Source: Planctomycetota bacterium
GTDB taxonomy: Bacteria; Planctomycetota; Phycisphaerae; Phycisphaerales; Phycisphaeraceae
NCBI GenBank assembly: GCA_024279275.1
Contig: JAJRRS010000166.1
Coordinates: 1-59,345, forward strand
Length of the DNA: 59,345 nucleotides
Direction of reading: 5' to 3'
Part shown: piece after piece, positions 37,200 to 46,670 of the stretch
Numbering within the stretch: the stretch's first letter is position 1
How the letters are laid out: the number at the start of each line of letters is the position of its first letter
The notes under the pieces: model-generated
The model's database searches: none
Seen by the model: only the letters and a program-made list of their open reading frames with translations
Told to the model about the DNA's origin: nothing
Program-made: the position numbers and the translations under genes

Positions 37200-38039
37200 T
37201 TGTCTGATAGCTCAATACAAGTTCCGCCCGCAATGTTGCCGTTGGTGATCTCTGCGCCGTTTGGGAATTACATACAGCCTAAGGGCGCGACTCCGACGCT
37301 GGGGACATTTACGCTGCATCGTCGGTCGGGGCGGTTGTGGCGGATCATCAAGACGGTGCGGTACCGCAGGAAGCAGCGGGCGTGGGTGAATAAGATCGGG
37401 CTGCGCAACCCGGGGATCGACTGGCTGGCCCAACGTGTGCAGCGGGGGCGTTGCGATGTGTCTGACAAGATCGTGAGTATCCACGGGTTTGATGAGCAGC
37501 AGTGGTGGGGGTTGCTGGAGCAGATCGCGGTGGTCAGGCCGATGGCGGTTGAGTTGAATATGAGTTGTCCGAATGTCGGGGAGATCGATTGGCCGACGGA
37601 CTTGTTTTCTCGGTCGGTTGCAACGGGCGTGCCTGTTGTGGTGAAGCTGCCGCCGGTGAATTATGAGTTGATGGTCGAGCAGGCGGTGGCTGCGGGGGTT
37701 CGCACGTTTCATTGTTGTAACACGCTGCCTGTGCCGGAGGGTGGGATGAGTGGGCTGCCATTGAAGCCCAAGTCGTTGGCGTGTATCCGCGACCTGCGTG
37801 GCAGGCCGTATGGGAAAGAGCTGATGCTCATCGGCGGCGGGGGGATTTATGAGGTGAGTGATATCGATGCTTATGCCGAGGCGGGTGCGGACTGTGTGGC
37901 GTTGGGGACGAAGACGATGAACCCGGTTTACTTGTTCTCGCATCGCGGGCTTGGGCCGTTTGTCGAACGTGCCCGGCAGCGGTTTGGAGGTAGCGAGAAC
38001 ACGCGGATCTGCGATCCACCGCTAAACGGTGAGGCCTGA
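37200..38039 (+). CDS. Dihydroorotate dehydrogenase-like FMN protein
   Basis: 279 residues. A TIM-barrel flavoprotein pattern: MLPLVISAPFGNYIQPKGAT, AVELNMSCPNVGEIDW, PVVVKLPP with the FMN-contacting Lys, and LIGGGGIYEVSDIDAYAEAG followed by ADCVALGT at the phosphate site. It resembles class 1 dihydroorotate dehydrogenase but is short and lacks a clear catalytic Cys/Ser loop, so its substrate may differ. The TTG at 37200 has GGGAG at good spacing; ATG 37233 is the alternative. The frame continues upstream into repeat DNA. Confidence 0.75.
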   Translation: MSDSSIQVPPAMLPLVISAPFGNYIQPKGATPTLGTFTLHRRSGRLWRIIKTVRYRRKQRAWVNKIGLRNPGIDWLAQRVQRGRCDVSDKIVSIHGFDEQQWWGLLEQIAVVRPMAVELNMSCPNVGEIDWPTDLFSRSVATGVPVVVKLPPVNYELMVEQAVAAGVRTFHCCNTLPVPEGGMSGLPLKPKSLACIRDLRGRPYGKELMLIGGGGIYEVSDIDAYAEAGADCVALGTKTMNPVYLFSHRGLGPFVERARQRFGGSENTRICDPPLNGEA

Positions 38040-38059
38040 TGTGGTGATGATCTACCGGC

Positions 38060-39088
38060 CTAAACCCGATCCTTAGGCGAGATCGCTCGGGTGACTTTGA
38101 AGGCCCGGTTGCCGCGGTATTGACCGAGTTGGCCGATGTATTTTCGTTTGCCTTCGACGGAGAGGGACAGCGGGCTGGCGGCGGGTTTGCCGGTGAGGAT
38201 GACGTCGCCGACCTGTAGGTTGATCAGGTCGGTGATACTCATGGTGGTGTCGGCGAGGATGGTGGTGACGTCGAGCTTGGCGGCTTCGAGGTGGCCTTCA
38301 AGCCGAAGGCGGAGGCGGTTGTCGTTGGTGTTCTTTTTGTAGGCAGCCCAGGTCTGGTTGGAGAGCTTGTCGATGACCGACTCGATGACGTTGTAGGGGA
38401 TGCACAGGCTCATGGTGCCGGCCCGGTTGCCCATCTTGACCTCGAAGCTGATGACAACGACGACCTCGTTAGGCGGAACGATCTGGACGAGTGCGGGGTT
38501 ACTCTCGGATTCTTCGAGCTGAAAATCAAGCGGCATGATATTCGCCCAGGCCTCGGCCAGGCTGGTCTTGGCCCGGTCGATGATCTTGCTGACCAGGCGT
38601 AACTCGATCGCGGTGAGTGGGCGTTGGGGGATGAAGAGGTCGGCGTTGGAGCCGCCCAGCAGGCGATCGATCACCGGGTAGATGATCAGCGGGCTGATCT
38701 CCATGCACATGTTCCCGTCCAGAGGCTCGCAGGACAGGAGGTTGAAGCAGGTCGGGTTCGGCAGGGAGTGGGTGAACTCGCTGAAGGTCATCTGCTCGGT
38801 GTTGGCGACCTTGACCTCGACGATGGTGCGGAGGAATCCGGAGAGCAGGGCACCGTAGCTGCGGGCGAAGGCCTCGTGGAGCGTCTGCAACGCACGCATC
38901 TGGTCTTTACTGACACGCTCGGGGCGCTTGAAGTCGTAGTCGCGGATCTCGATGTCTTCGGTGCTGCCGATGCGTCGGTCGCTGTAGAAGACACAGGTTG
39001 CCTCGGCAGAAACCTCCTCGTCACCCCCATCGGTGTCCACCGCGGCGAGTAAGGCATCGACTTCATTCTGGTCAAGCAGATCGGACAT
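38060..39088 (-). CDS. fliM: Flagellar motor switch protein FliM
   Basis: 342 residues. The N-terminal LLDQNEVDALLAAV is the EIDALL-type segment that binds phosphorylated CheY. The middle domain (DYDFKRPERVSKDQMRALQTLHE is its start) and the C-terminal SpoA/FliN-like domain (TTMSITDLINLQVGDVILTG) are complete. It forms the C-ring with FliG and FliN and sets rotation direction. No other flagellar gene lies beside it, so flagellar genes are dispersed in this genome. Confidence 0.95.
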   Translation of the reverse strand: MSDLLDQNEVDALLAAVDTDGGDEEVSAEATCVFYSDRRIGSTEDIEIRDYDFKRPERVSKDQMRALQTLHEAFARSYGALLSGFLRTIVEVKVANTEQMTFSEFTHSLPNPTCFNLLSCEPLDGNMCMEISPLIIYPVIDRLLGGSNADLFIPQRPLTAIELRLVSKIIDRAKTSLAEAWANIMPLDFQLEESESNPALVQIVPPNEVVVVISFEVKMGNRAGTMSLCIPYNVIESVIDKLSNQTWAAYKKNTNDNRLRLRLEGHLEAAKLDVTTILADTTMSITDLINLQVGDVILTGKPAASPLSLSVEGKRKYIGQLGQYRGNRAFKVTRAISPKDRV

Positions 39089-39297
39089 AGGGGCCTGGGT
39101 CCTGGGAGTGAAGAGTCACAGTCGTGTTATCGGTCGCCTTGGGGGCTGGGCTTCAATACAGCCACCTGTCACAGGCGGCACGCAGATCGAAGCGGTAGAA
39201 TGGCCTGTCGTCAACCCATCACACAACCAATCGCCGCCCCGACGGCCCGTGCCTCCTGCCAGACCCCAGACCCTGAACCCCAGCCCCCACCAAATCC

Positions 39298-39759
39298 ATG
39301 AACCTACCCGCCAAACTCGAATCCCTCGGCCTGACACTCCCCCCAGCCCCCAAAGCCGTCGCGGCGTATCTGCCGGCGATCCGTAGCGGGGAGATGATTA
39401 TCGTCAGCGGACAACTCCCCTTGGAAGACGGCCAACTCACCGTCACCGGCCCGGTCCCGTCATCGACTCCACTGGACGCCGCCCAGAACGCCGCCCGCCG
39501 TTGCGTCCTCAACGCACTGGCTGCGGTGGACCCACTGATCGATAGCGACTGGTCACGCTTGGTCCGGGTCGCCCGCGTCGGCGTCTTCGTTGCAAGCGAT
39601 CCCACGTTTACCGAACAGCATCTGGTTGCTAACGGGGCAAGTGAGTTGCTGTTTGAGATCTTTGGCGAACCGGGTCGTCACGCCCGTGCTGCGGTGGGCG
39701 TGCCCTGCCTGCCGTTGGGGGCGTCGGTGGAGGTGGAGTTTATGTTTGAGGCGAGGTAG
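39298..39759 (+). CDS. ridA: RidA/YjgF/YER057c family protein
   Basis: 153 residues, the normal length. It has the N-terminal LGLTLPPAPKAVAAYLPAIR, SGQLPLEDGQL, a central AAQNAARRCVLNALAAV helix and the C-terminal HARAAVGVPCLPLGASVEVEF with the conserved Arg that binds substrate carboxylates. RidA proteins deaminate reactive enamine/imine intermediates; this long form with extra N-terminal residues belongs to the YjgF-like subgroup related to aminoacrylate deaminases. It is preceded by a C-rich CCAGACCCC tract. Confidence 0.9.
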   Translation: MNLPAKLESLGLTLPPAPKAVAAYLPAIRSGEMIIVSGQLPLEDGQLTVTGPVPSSTPLDAAQNAARRCVLNALAAVDPLIDSDWSRLVRVARVGVFVASDPTFTEQHLVANGASELLFEIFGEPGRHARAAVGVPCLPLGASVEVEFMFEAR

Positions 39760-39867
39760 GGCAGACTCATGACCGGACCAAACTCAAGATTAAGGTGCCT
39801 GGCACGTTCTCCGGTTCCGGACACCCGAACAACTGTATCTGACCTGCTCGGTAGAAAACCTCTTGAT

Positions 39868-40254
39868 TAACGCCAGAGGATCATCACGTTGTGGGTGAAG
39901 CAGTGCAGGAGGATGTCGCGGTTCTGGGCGTGGTAGCGGCGCGAGGTGATGGCGTGGCCGAGGTTGCGTTTAGCGTGTCGCTGTTGAAGCCGTGAGCATG
40001 CTCATGACGGTTTCGACCTGCCAGCGTTGGCCGTAGTTTGTGCGTTTGATGTTTTTGAATAGCCGTTGCATCAGCCGACGATACTTGCCTTTCGCGGGCT
40101 TGGTCGAAGGTCGACCGGCTTTGGGTGGGATGATGCTGGTGATGCCTAAAGCGTCTCGCAACAGTTGGTGGTTGGGTTCCGAGTCGTAGCCAGCGTCGGC
40201 GTAGAGCGTGTCGATCGTGAAGCCTGGGATGAGTTGGGTTTGCAGCCGTTTCAA
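39868..40254 (-). pseudogene. Transposase remnant (IS4/IS5-type DDE), 5' truncated and frameshifted
   Basis: The frame from 40254 gives FTIDTLYADAGYDSEPNH...IPPKAGRPSTKPAKG...WQVETVMSML, typical of the C-terminal half of IS4/IS5-type transposases, including the DAGYDS (Asp) and the Glu in VETV. After MSML the frame breaks; one base away it continues as RLQQRHAKRNLGHAITSRRY and LLHCFTHNVMILWR before a stop at 39868. The N-terminal half, including the first catalytic Asp, is absent. No inverted repeats were found. It is inactive. Confidence 0.75.
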
Positions 40255-40579
40255 TTCTCCGACGTCCGGCGTGGGGTAGGCCGAGGGCGGGCGAGGGGTA
40301 AGTGCAGTTGAAGGCTGGGTTAATGATTGTGGGGCGTGTTATTGAGGTGTGACGGTCGACGAATCGGCTCCGCCGGTGTGAGAGGGGGGCGGATGGGTGG
40401 CGAGGTTGACGAAAGATTGATTTACAGCGACACTTACGAGATAAGCTGGGGGTGATAGAGGGGGCGTCCGGGGGTTGTTCTGAGGGATCAGGTTGGTTGG
40501 ATCAGCGTCCGCGAAGCGGGCGAGGTTAAGTCGGCGGTGATGACTGCTGGCACATACTTATTTATTCGGAGTATTTCAC
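40255..40579. other. Intergenic region after the transposase remnant
   Basis: These 325 bases have no credible ORF. I saw no terminal inverted repeat of the IS and no other structure I can defend. The promoter for the following operon is probably here but could not be pinpointed. Confidence 0.35.
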
Positions 40580-41944
40580 ATGGCACGTGCGCGAAGTGGT
40601 GGCGGATCAGGGTCGGCTGTGGCGGCACTGGTGTTCTTCGGTGCGGGGTTTTTCATAAGCCTGCTGCTGGCGGTTGTTTTCTACACGCAGGTCAGCGGTG
40701 CCCGTCAGGGTCAGGCCGGGGCTGAGGCCCGGTTAGCGGAGTACGCCTCGCCGAGCGAGCAGAGTTCGCCGGAGGTTGAAGCGTTGAAGACGGGGCAAGG
40801 CTCGGTGGTCGGGGCGCTGCTGGAGGAGCGTAACTGGCTGCGTAAGCAGATCGCCAACGATACGGGCAAGAGCCGTGATGAGATCAAGGCTTCGTTTGTG
40901 ACGCTGGGCATTGCGGATCGCACGTTGCTTCCGGAGGTGTCACGCCTGCAGAACGAAGAGTCGGCGTTGAAGGAATTGAATAACACACTGCAACAGGACT
41001 TGGCGAACGCCCGCGCCCGCGCGAAAGCGGCGGAGAAGGCCAAGGCCGACCTGGATCAGAGTTATAAGGATGCACTTGCGAACCTGGGCGCGACGGTCGA
41101 TCAGACCGGTGATGTGCTGAAGACCACCCAGGTCAAGATCCAGGAGCAGAAGAGCACGCTGGATGGTCAGATGGCTGACACGCGAAGCGAATACGTCGGC
41201 CAGATCGCGGGCTTGGAAGATACGATCGCCCAGGGCAATGCCGAGATCCGTCGTCTGTTAAAGATTATTGATGACCTTGGTGGCGGCGGCGAGTTGGACC
41301 CTGGGCCGGGGAACCTGACGCGGGCCGACGGGCGTGTGGTTTCTGTGATCGGCGGACGGTCGGAGGTGTATATCAGTCTGGGCCGATCTGATCGGCTGCA
41401 GATGGGTATGACGTTTGAGGTGTTCGACGACAATGACTTGGTCAAGCTCAATGAGTACCAGCAGGTGCGTGGCAAGGCGACGCTGGAGGTTGTGAGTGTG
41501 AACGACGCGGCTTCGGTGGCCCGGATCGTTCGGCTGGAACGTGGGGCCTCGGTCAACGACAACGACCAGATCGTGAACCTGGCTTACGACCCGCAATCTA
41601 TCCAGAAGTTTTATGTGTACGGCAAGTTCAATATCGACGCCAACGGGGGGAAAGAAGTCGATGACCGGGACCGTATCGTCAGCATGATCAGCCAGTGGGG
41701 CGGCAAAGTGACCGACGATCTGACCTACGACGTGGACTATTTGGTGCTGGGTGCGGAGCCTCCGCTGCCGACGCCTCCGCCGGATGGCGAGGTTGATCCG
41801 GTAAAGATCAGGCAGTATGTCGCGGCACAGCAAGAGTTCGAGACCTATCAGGAGTTGATCGGCGAGGCGCGGTCCAAGTCGTTGAACATCCCGGTGCTGA
41901 ACCAGAACAGGTTCCTGGCACTGGTGGGTTATTACGACCGCTAA
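40580..41944 (+). CDS. Membrane-anchored coiled-coil protein with BRCT-like C-terminus
   Basis: 454 residues. One N-terminal membrane helix (VAALVFFGAGFFISLLLAVVF) is followed by a long coiled coil (about 50-220, e.g. EESALKELNNTLQQDLANAR), a beta-rich segment (VVSVIGGRSEVYISLGRSDRL) and a final 110 residues that look like a BRCT fold: YGKFNID, IVSMISQWGGKVTDDLTYDV, DYLVLG, then NIPVLNQNRFLALVGY. With an N-in anchor, most of the protein would face the periplasm, unusual for BRCT, which is usually a cytoplasmic phosphopeptide module. It is cotranscribed with the acyltransferase gene (14-base gap). Function unknown. Confidence 0.7.
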   Translation: MARARSGGGSGSAVAALVFFGAGFFISLLLAVVFYTQVSGARQGQAGAEARLAEYASPSEQSSPEVEALKTGQGSVVGALLEERNWLRKQIANDTGKSRDEIKASFVTLGIADRTLLPEVSRLQNEESALKELNNTLQQDLANARARAKAAEKAKADLDQSYKDALANLGATVDQTGDVLKTTQVKIQEQKSTLDGQMADTRSEYVGQIAGLEDTIAQGNAEIRRLLKIIDDLGGGGELDPGPGNLTRADGRVVSVIGGRSEVYISLGRSDRLQMGMTFEVFDDNDLVKLNEYQQVRGKATLEVVSVNDAASVARIVRLERGASVNDNDQIVNLAYDPQSIQKFYVYGKFNIDANGGKEVDDRDRIVSMISQWGGKVTDDLTYDVDYLVLGAEPPLPTPPPDGEVDPVKIRQYVAAQQEFETYQELIGEARSKSLNIPVLNQNRFLALVGYYDR

Positions 41945-41958
41945 GCCGACCGGCACCG

Positions 41959-42984
41959 ATGGCTAAGAACCAAGGCCCGATTACAGTCTGGTCGCAGTAC
42001 ATCGCCGCCCGCTTGGCGGCGATGGGGCTGACGATGTTCGATATCGATATGAACCTGCGGACGGCCGCGGGGGTCGGTCGGGCGATGTACCTGTGGGACA
42101 AGCGCCACCGTGAACGTGCCTGCCGAAGCATCTCGCTGTCGTTCCCAGATTGGTCAACACAAAAAGTCGAGCGTGTTTGTCGAGGCTCGTTTGAGCATTT
42201 TGTGCAGTTGGCGATCGAGGTGTGTCATACGCCGCGAGTGATTAGCCGGGACTCCTGGCCGAAGCGGACCTCGACGGGAAACCTTGGGCCGGCCTTGGAA
42301 CTGCTCAACGCACGCAAACCAGCGATCCTGCTGACAGGGCATCTGGGCAACTGGGAGGTGCTGGGGTACCTGCTGGCGGTGATCGGTTACGAGATCAGTG
42401 CGGTTGCCCGACCGATCGACAACCCGCTGATCAACGACTGGCTGCTTGGGATCCGTGAGAACAAAGGGTTGCGGATCATTACCAAGTGGGATGCGACCCA
42501 GCGGATGCTTGACGTGTTGGGCCGGGGCGGGACGTTGGGGTTTATTGCGGACCAGAACGCGGGGGACAAGGGGATGTTCGTGCCTTTTTTCGGTCGATTG
42601 GCCAGTTCGTACAAGTCGATCGGGCTGCTGGCGATCCGCGAGGAGGTCCCGATCGTTTGTGGGTACGCCCACCGGATCGGGCCTGGATTCCACTACGAAT
42701 TGGGGGTGGCCGATGTGATCCATCCCGGCGACTGGCAGGACAGGCACGACCCGTTGTATTATGTGACCGCTCGATACGCCCGGGCGATCGAAACGATGGT
42801 CAGGATGCGGCCCGAGCAGTACCTTTGGATGCACCGCCGATGGAAGAGCCGGCCCCGCTATGAGCGACAGGGGACGGAGATGCCCAAGGCGTTGCGTCGG
42901 AATCTGGAAGACCTGCCGTGGATGGATCAGGCCCAGTTGGATCGGCTGATGCAGCCGCCCGCCGAGGCCGACGTGCCTGCCTAA
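41959..42984 (+). CDS. LpxL/HtrB-type lipid A or lysophospholipid acyltransferase
   Basis: 341 residues. The HX4E motif typical of LpxL-family late acyltransferases is in LLTGHLGNWEVLG (about residue 120). GFIADQNAGDKGMFVPFFGR and PEQYLWMHRRWKSRP are further family motifs. These enzymes add an acyl chain to lipid A or a related lipid at the cytoplasmic face of the inner membrane. The classical N-terminal membrane helix is weak here. It lies 14 bases after the BRCT-like protein gene. Confidence 0.88.
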   Translation: MAKNQGPITVWSQYIAARLAAMGLTMFDIDMNLRTAAGVGRAMYLWDKRHRERACRSISLSFPDWSTQKVERVCRGSFEHFVQLAIEVCHTPRVISRDSWPKRTSTGNLGPALELLNARKPAILLTGHLGNWEVLGYLLAVIGYEISAVARPIDNPLINDWLLGIRENKGLRIITKWDATQRMLDVLGRGGTLGFIADQNAGDKGMFVPFFGRLASSYKSIGLLAIREEVPIVCGYAHRIGPGFHYELGVADVIHPGDWQDRHDPLYYVTARYARAIETMVRMRPEQYLWMHRRWKSRPRYERQGTEMPKALRRNLEDLPWMDQAQLDRLMQPPAEADVPA

Positions 42985-43134
42985 GATTCTCCGGCACGGT
43001 TTGCCGGGAAACAGGATCGCCCCGGGATGGAAGTAAGAAACCCGCGTAAGCCCCGAGCTTTCGCTTGAAATACCCCCCGGATGCGTAGGCTCAGCAAGAG
43101 CCAACCCGACGCAATTAACCTTAGAGAAAGCATT

Positions 43135-43542
43135 ATGAACCCGATGACGGATGAGAACGAAGAATTACGGCTGGAATCATGCAAGGTCTTGATCGTGGAC
43201 GACGACCCTGAGGTGCGTGCGGCGATCGATCACGCGCTACAGGCAGAGGGTGCGTTGACGCAGTATTGCGGCGACGGGAACTCGGCGGTGCGTATCTGTG
43301 AGGCCGAGCCGCCTGACCTTGTGATCCTGGACATGATGCTGCCCAAACGGTCGGGATTTCTTGTGCTGGACAAGATCAAGCAGTTGGAAAATACCCCGCT
43401 GGTGGTGATGGTGACAGCCAATGAAGGCCGGCGTCACCAGCAATACGCTGAGACGCTGGGTGTGGATGGATACATCCTCAAGCCTGTGCGTCTTGAGCGG
43501 TTGATCACGATGGCTCAAAAACTGCTGGAAGCCCGAGCCTGA
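43135..43542 (+). CDS. Stand-alone response regulator (receiver domain only)
   Basis: 135 residues forming one REC domain. The acidic pocket is in VLIVDDDP (22-24), the phospho-acceptor is Asp66 in VILDMMLP, the conserved Thr is in VMVTANEG and the Lys is in YILKPVRLERL. There is no output domain. The start at 43135 has AGAGAAAG upstream. It would work as a CheY-like switch or phosphorelay; no kinase is nearby. Confidence 0.92.
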   Translation: MNPMTDENEELRLESCKVLIVDDDPEVRAAIDHALQAEGALTQYCGDGNSAVRICEAEPPDLVILDMMLPKRSGFLVLDKIKQLENTPLVVMVTANEGRRHQQYAETLGVDGYILKPVRLERLITMAQKLLEARA

Positions 43543-43769
43543 CCCCCTTGTGACATTGGGCGACGGATCCGGCTTCTCGGCCCGATCTGGGGGGCATTTG
43601 GGCGGCTGGTTTTCGCTTAAGTGCTGTTGGCTTATACTGGTGGGGGGTTTCCGGGGCGGCTGCAGGTGATAAAATCCTGTGACCGCGACCGGTTGCGGCG
43701 ACCGGGGACAAAGGCTTAAGCGGTTGTCGGCCAAAGGTGTGAAAGCCCAGGCCTTACTTTGGAGACGTC

Positions 43770-44978
43770 ATGATGAGTGCATCCCACAGAAGCCCGTGCC
43801 TGAGATTTGTGTGCGCCTTGGCGATGATGATGTGGTCCAGCCAAGCCCTCGCCCGTGAGGCTGTGGTGACGACCCTTGACGGCCGGGTTCTAACTGGCGA
43901 ACTGGTAAATGAGGACGAGGTGACGGTGACGCTTCTGATTTCCGGGATCAAGACACCGATACCACGCCGATCGATTCAGGAAATGGAATTGTTGCCCGAA
44001 CCCAGGGAGCAGTACCGGCAGATGCGAGCGGAGTTGGAAGATGACGACCTGGACGGCCGGTATCGTCTGGCATACACGCTGTATGAGAAGAAGTGGTTCG
44101 ACCTGTCGATGTCGGAACTGAACTCGCTTGAGCGGGCTTTCCCGCAGAGCGATAAAATCCGTTCATTGAAGACCGTCGTTCAGGTCAGGATCGATCGTCT
44201 ACAGGAAGCGGTGCCAAGGGAAACGACCAACAACACCCAGACGCCAAGAGGCTCAAGGCAAAGCCCGGTCACGATCGTTACCGAAGCCCCGGGCCAGGAG
44301 CAGTTGCTGACCCAGGAGCAGATCAACCTGATCCGTATTTACGAGGCAGACCTGGATACCCAGCCGCGGGTGACACTGCCACCAGAGACAATTGATAAAT
44401 TATTCGAGACCTACGCCAGCGACGATCGGCTGGTCAAGGACCAACGTGCGTTCCGTCAGCTCCCGGGGTATGAGCAGTTGAACATCCTGTTTGATCTGCA
44501 GGCCCGTGAGCTTTACGGCGATGTGGTCATCCGGCAGGATTCGCCGGCGATCAAGACGTTCCGCTCACAACTGCATCAACGTTATGTCTTGAACTACTGC
44601 GCCACGACAGGCTGCCACGGCGGAAAATCACCCGGTGGGCTGTTCCTGTTCCGCATCCAGCCCAACAGCGACCCGACCGTCTACACCAACTTCTACATCC
44701 TCAGCCGGATGGAGAAGGCCCAGGGCATGATGCTCGACCGCGATATGCCCCGTCGATCGCTGCTGCTGCAGTATGGCCTGAAGCGCGACGCCGCAGCAAC
44801 GCCACACCCGGACGTGCCGGGCTTGCGTCCGCAGTTTATTACTGAGCAGGACAAGCGTTTTCAGGTCTATGTCGATGTGATCGACCAGCTTTGGAAGCCC
44901 GCTCCGGAATACGGCATCAGCTACCGCCCGCCGGTCTGGCAAGAGGATCAAGACCAGGCCGAAACGCCCGAGGAATAA
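43770..44978 (+). CDS. Secreted protein with heme-like CX4CH motif
   Basis: 402 residues with a signal peptide (about 1-29, MMSASHRSPCLRFVCALAMM then MWSSQALA). A beta-rich N-terminal part (VVTTLDGRVLTGELVNEDEV) is followed by a helical region, a Thr/Ser/Pro-rich linker and a C-terminal domain containing NYCATTGCHGGKSPGG. This looks like a cytochrome c heme site, but the spacing is C-x4-C-H, not the usual C-x2-C-H. Such variants occur in planctomycetal secreted proteins; heme binding is unproven. TTGGAG lies upstream. Function unknown. Confidence 0.75.
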   Translation: MMSASHRSPCLRFVCALAMMMWSSQALAREAVVTTLDGRVLTGELVNEDEVTVTLLISGIKTPIPRRSIQEMELLPEPREQYRQMRAELEDDDLDGRYRLAYTLYEKKWFDLSMSELNSLERAFPQSDKIRSLKTVVQVRIDRLQEAVPRETTNNTQTPRGSRQSPVTIVTEAPGQEQLLTQEQINLIRIYEADLDTQPRVTLPPETIDKLFETYASDDRLVKDQRAFRQLPGYEQLNILFDLQARELYGDVVIRQDSPAIKTFRSQLHQRYVLNYCATTGCHGGKSPGGLFLFRIQPNSDPTVYTNFYILSRMEKAQGMMLDRDMPRRSLLLQYGLKRDAAATPHPDVPGLRPQFITEQDKRFQVYVDVIDQLWKPAPEYGISYRPPVWQEDQDQAETPEE

Positions 44979-45082
44979 CGCGCTCGGCGACGTGGCCGAA
45001 CGGAACCCGCCAAGCCACGCATTTGTGCCCGATTTCAAACGCCCGCCAATGGGCATGATTTGTGAAGCGAAAGGACGACCCC

Positions 45083-46480
45083 TTGCCCAAGATTCTCCCC
45101 ACCTTGTTCGTGCATGTTGGCATGGCCTTGTGCCTGGCAGGCTGCAACAGCGAGGCTTCGCAGCAGGCCGAGGCGCAGAAATACCTGGACGCGGCGATGG
45201 CCACACTGGGTCAGGCAAACGCAGGCTATATTCAGCGGGCCGAGGGTAGTTCCGCAGGCGGGCTGCAGACCTACCGCCAGGAAACCATGCAGTCGGCCTT
45301 GGACGACCTGAACAAGGTGCTGGATCTGAACGCGCCACCGCAGCAGGTTCAGGCACTGCGAAAGCTCGCGGAGATCAACGCATCGGCGGCACTTTACAAA
45401 ACGGGGCTGGCGGCGGACGAGAACGCGGTCCTGGGCGGGCGTTCCACCTCGCTGCAAGGCTACCTCATGGCGTTGGAAGGCTCGGCCATCCGGTCGGCTT
45501 CACTGAAACCTCAGACCGAGGACTCCTTAATCAAACTTCAGGAAGAGATCCAGCGGCAGACCGCCACGCGCGAACAACTGACTGCAGAGACGGCCGACCT
45601 TGCCAGCAAACTCGGCGCGGTGACCGCCAAGGTTCAAGCGTTTATGGACCGCGCGGATGAAGGTAACGCCCAGGCGCAAGCACTGGGTGAGCAAGCGTTC
45701 GTTTCACAAGGCGAGCACATGTACGACCTTCAGGATCAGGCGGCAGAACTGGAGCGTCAGGCGGCGGTCGAGTCGGCGGCCGGCGAACAGGAACAGGTGA
45801 TTGCGACCGACCTGTCGAAACGGCTGCGGCTGGCCCAGGCACAGCTTGATACCACCCATCAACTGCTGGACGAGTTGGAACAGCAGGTGAAAGCCACCCG
45901 CGAAGCAACCGCCCGGCAGACCGACGCATCCGCCAAAGCCGAGGCCGACAGCCAGGAAGCGGCGAAGATCATGGCGGATGAGTTCAAGCAGATCTCAGGC
46001 GTCCACAAGGAATCAATCCAGAATCGTATGACCGATGCGGGTGCGAAGATCGACAAGGCGGTCATCGACCTGACTAAGGCGGTCCAGATCGCCGGGAATC
46101 TATCCGACCGTAAAGCCGCCGCAGCAAACCAGTCGATGGCCCAGCTTCAGTTGCTTGCGGCCTACGTCGATCAGGCACATATCGCAACCAGCCACGCCAG
46201 GTATCTCGGCGACCTTGCAAGCATGGCCGAGTCTCTGGCGCTCAGCACCGAACGGGTCACACCCCAGGACGCGACAACCTACAGGCAGCAGGCAGAAGAC
46301 CTCGCCGAGTCACAGAAAACATTGAACGCCAAGGCCACTAAGGCGATCGAGGCGGGCAACGAATTAGCAGAGCAACTGGCACCCGAGGGGTCCACGCCGG
46401 AAGATGGGGATATAGAAGCCATCGCCCTGAAACAGAAGGTTCGCCTAGCCGCGTATAACGAGTTGGCGAAGAACCCGTGA
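45083..46480 (+). CDS. Lipoprotein with long coiled coil
   Basis: 465 residues. Signal MPKILPTLFVHVGMALCLAGC contains a lipobox (LAGC), so the mature protein starts with lipidated Cys21. The rest is almost entirely helical with heptad-like patterns (LIKLQEEIQRQTATREQLTA..., QLDTTHQLLDELEQQV), predicting long coiled coils. The TTG at 45083 is chosen for AAAGGACG upstream; GTG 45062 and ATG 45119 are alternatives. It lies about 100 bases after the CX4CH protein on the same strand, so the two may form a unit. Function unknown. Confidence 0.72.
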   Translation: MPKILPTLFVHVGMALCLAGCNSEASQQAEAQKYLDAAMATLGQANAGYIQRAEGSSAGGLQTYRQETMQSALDDLNKVLDLNAPPQQVQALRKLAEINASAALYKTGLAADENAVLGGRSTSLQGYLMALEGSAIRSASLKPQTEDSLIKLQEEIQRQTATREQLTAETADLASKLGAVTAKVQAFMDRADEGNAQAQALGEQAFVSQGEHMYDLQDQAAELERQAAVESAAGEQEQVIATDLSKRLRLAQAQLDTTHQLLDELEQQVKATREATARQTDASAKAEADSQEAAKIMADEFKQISGVHKESIQNRMTDAGAKIDKAVIDLTKAVQIAGNLSDRKAAAANQSMAQLQLLAAYVDQAHIATSHARYLGDLASMAESLALSTERVTPQDATTYRQQAEDLAESQKTLNAKATKAIEAGNELAEQLAPEGSTPEDGDIEAIALKQKVRLAAYNELAKNP

Positions 46481-46670
46481 TTCAATGAGGTGCGATTCGG
46501 GGTGGCCCGCCCGAATTCCAACCATTCATATCTGTACTGATGACCGATCAAGCCAATCGCGGTGCCGGTCTATGATCGAAACATCATAACCTGACGTTGG
46601 TTGTCACTCTGGACCCGTAAAAGCCCGTGAATCCGCAAGCGGTTTGATAACGGTCACGACGAAAGAAGTA

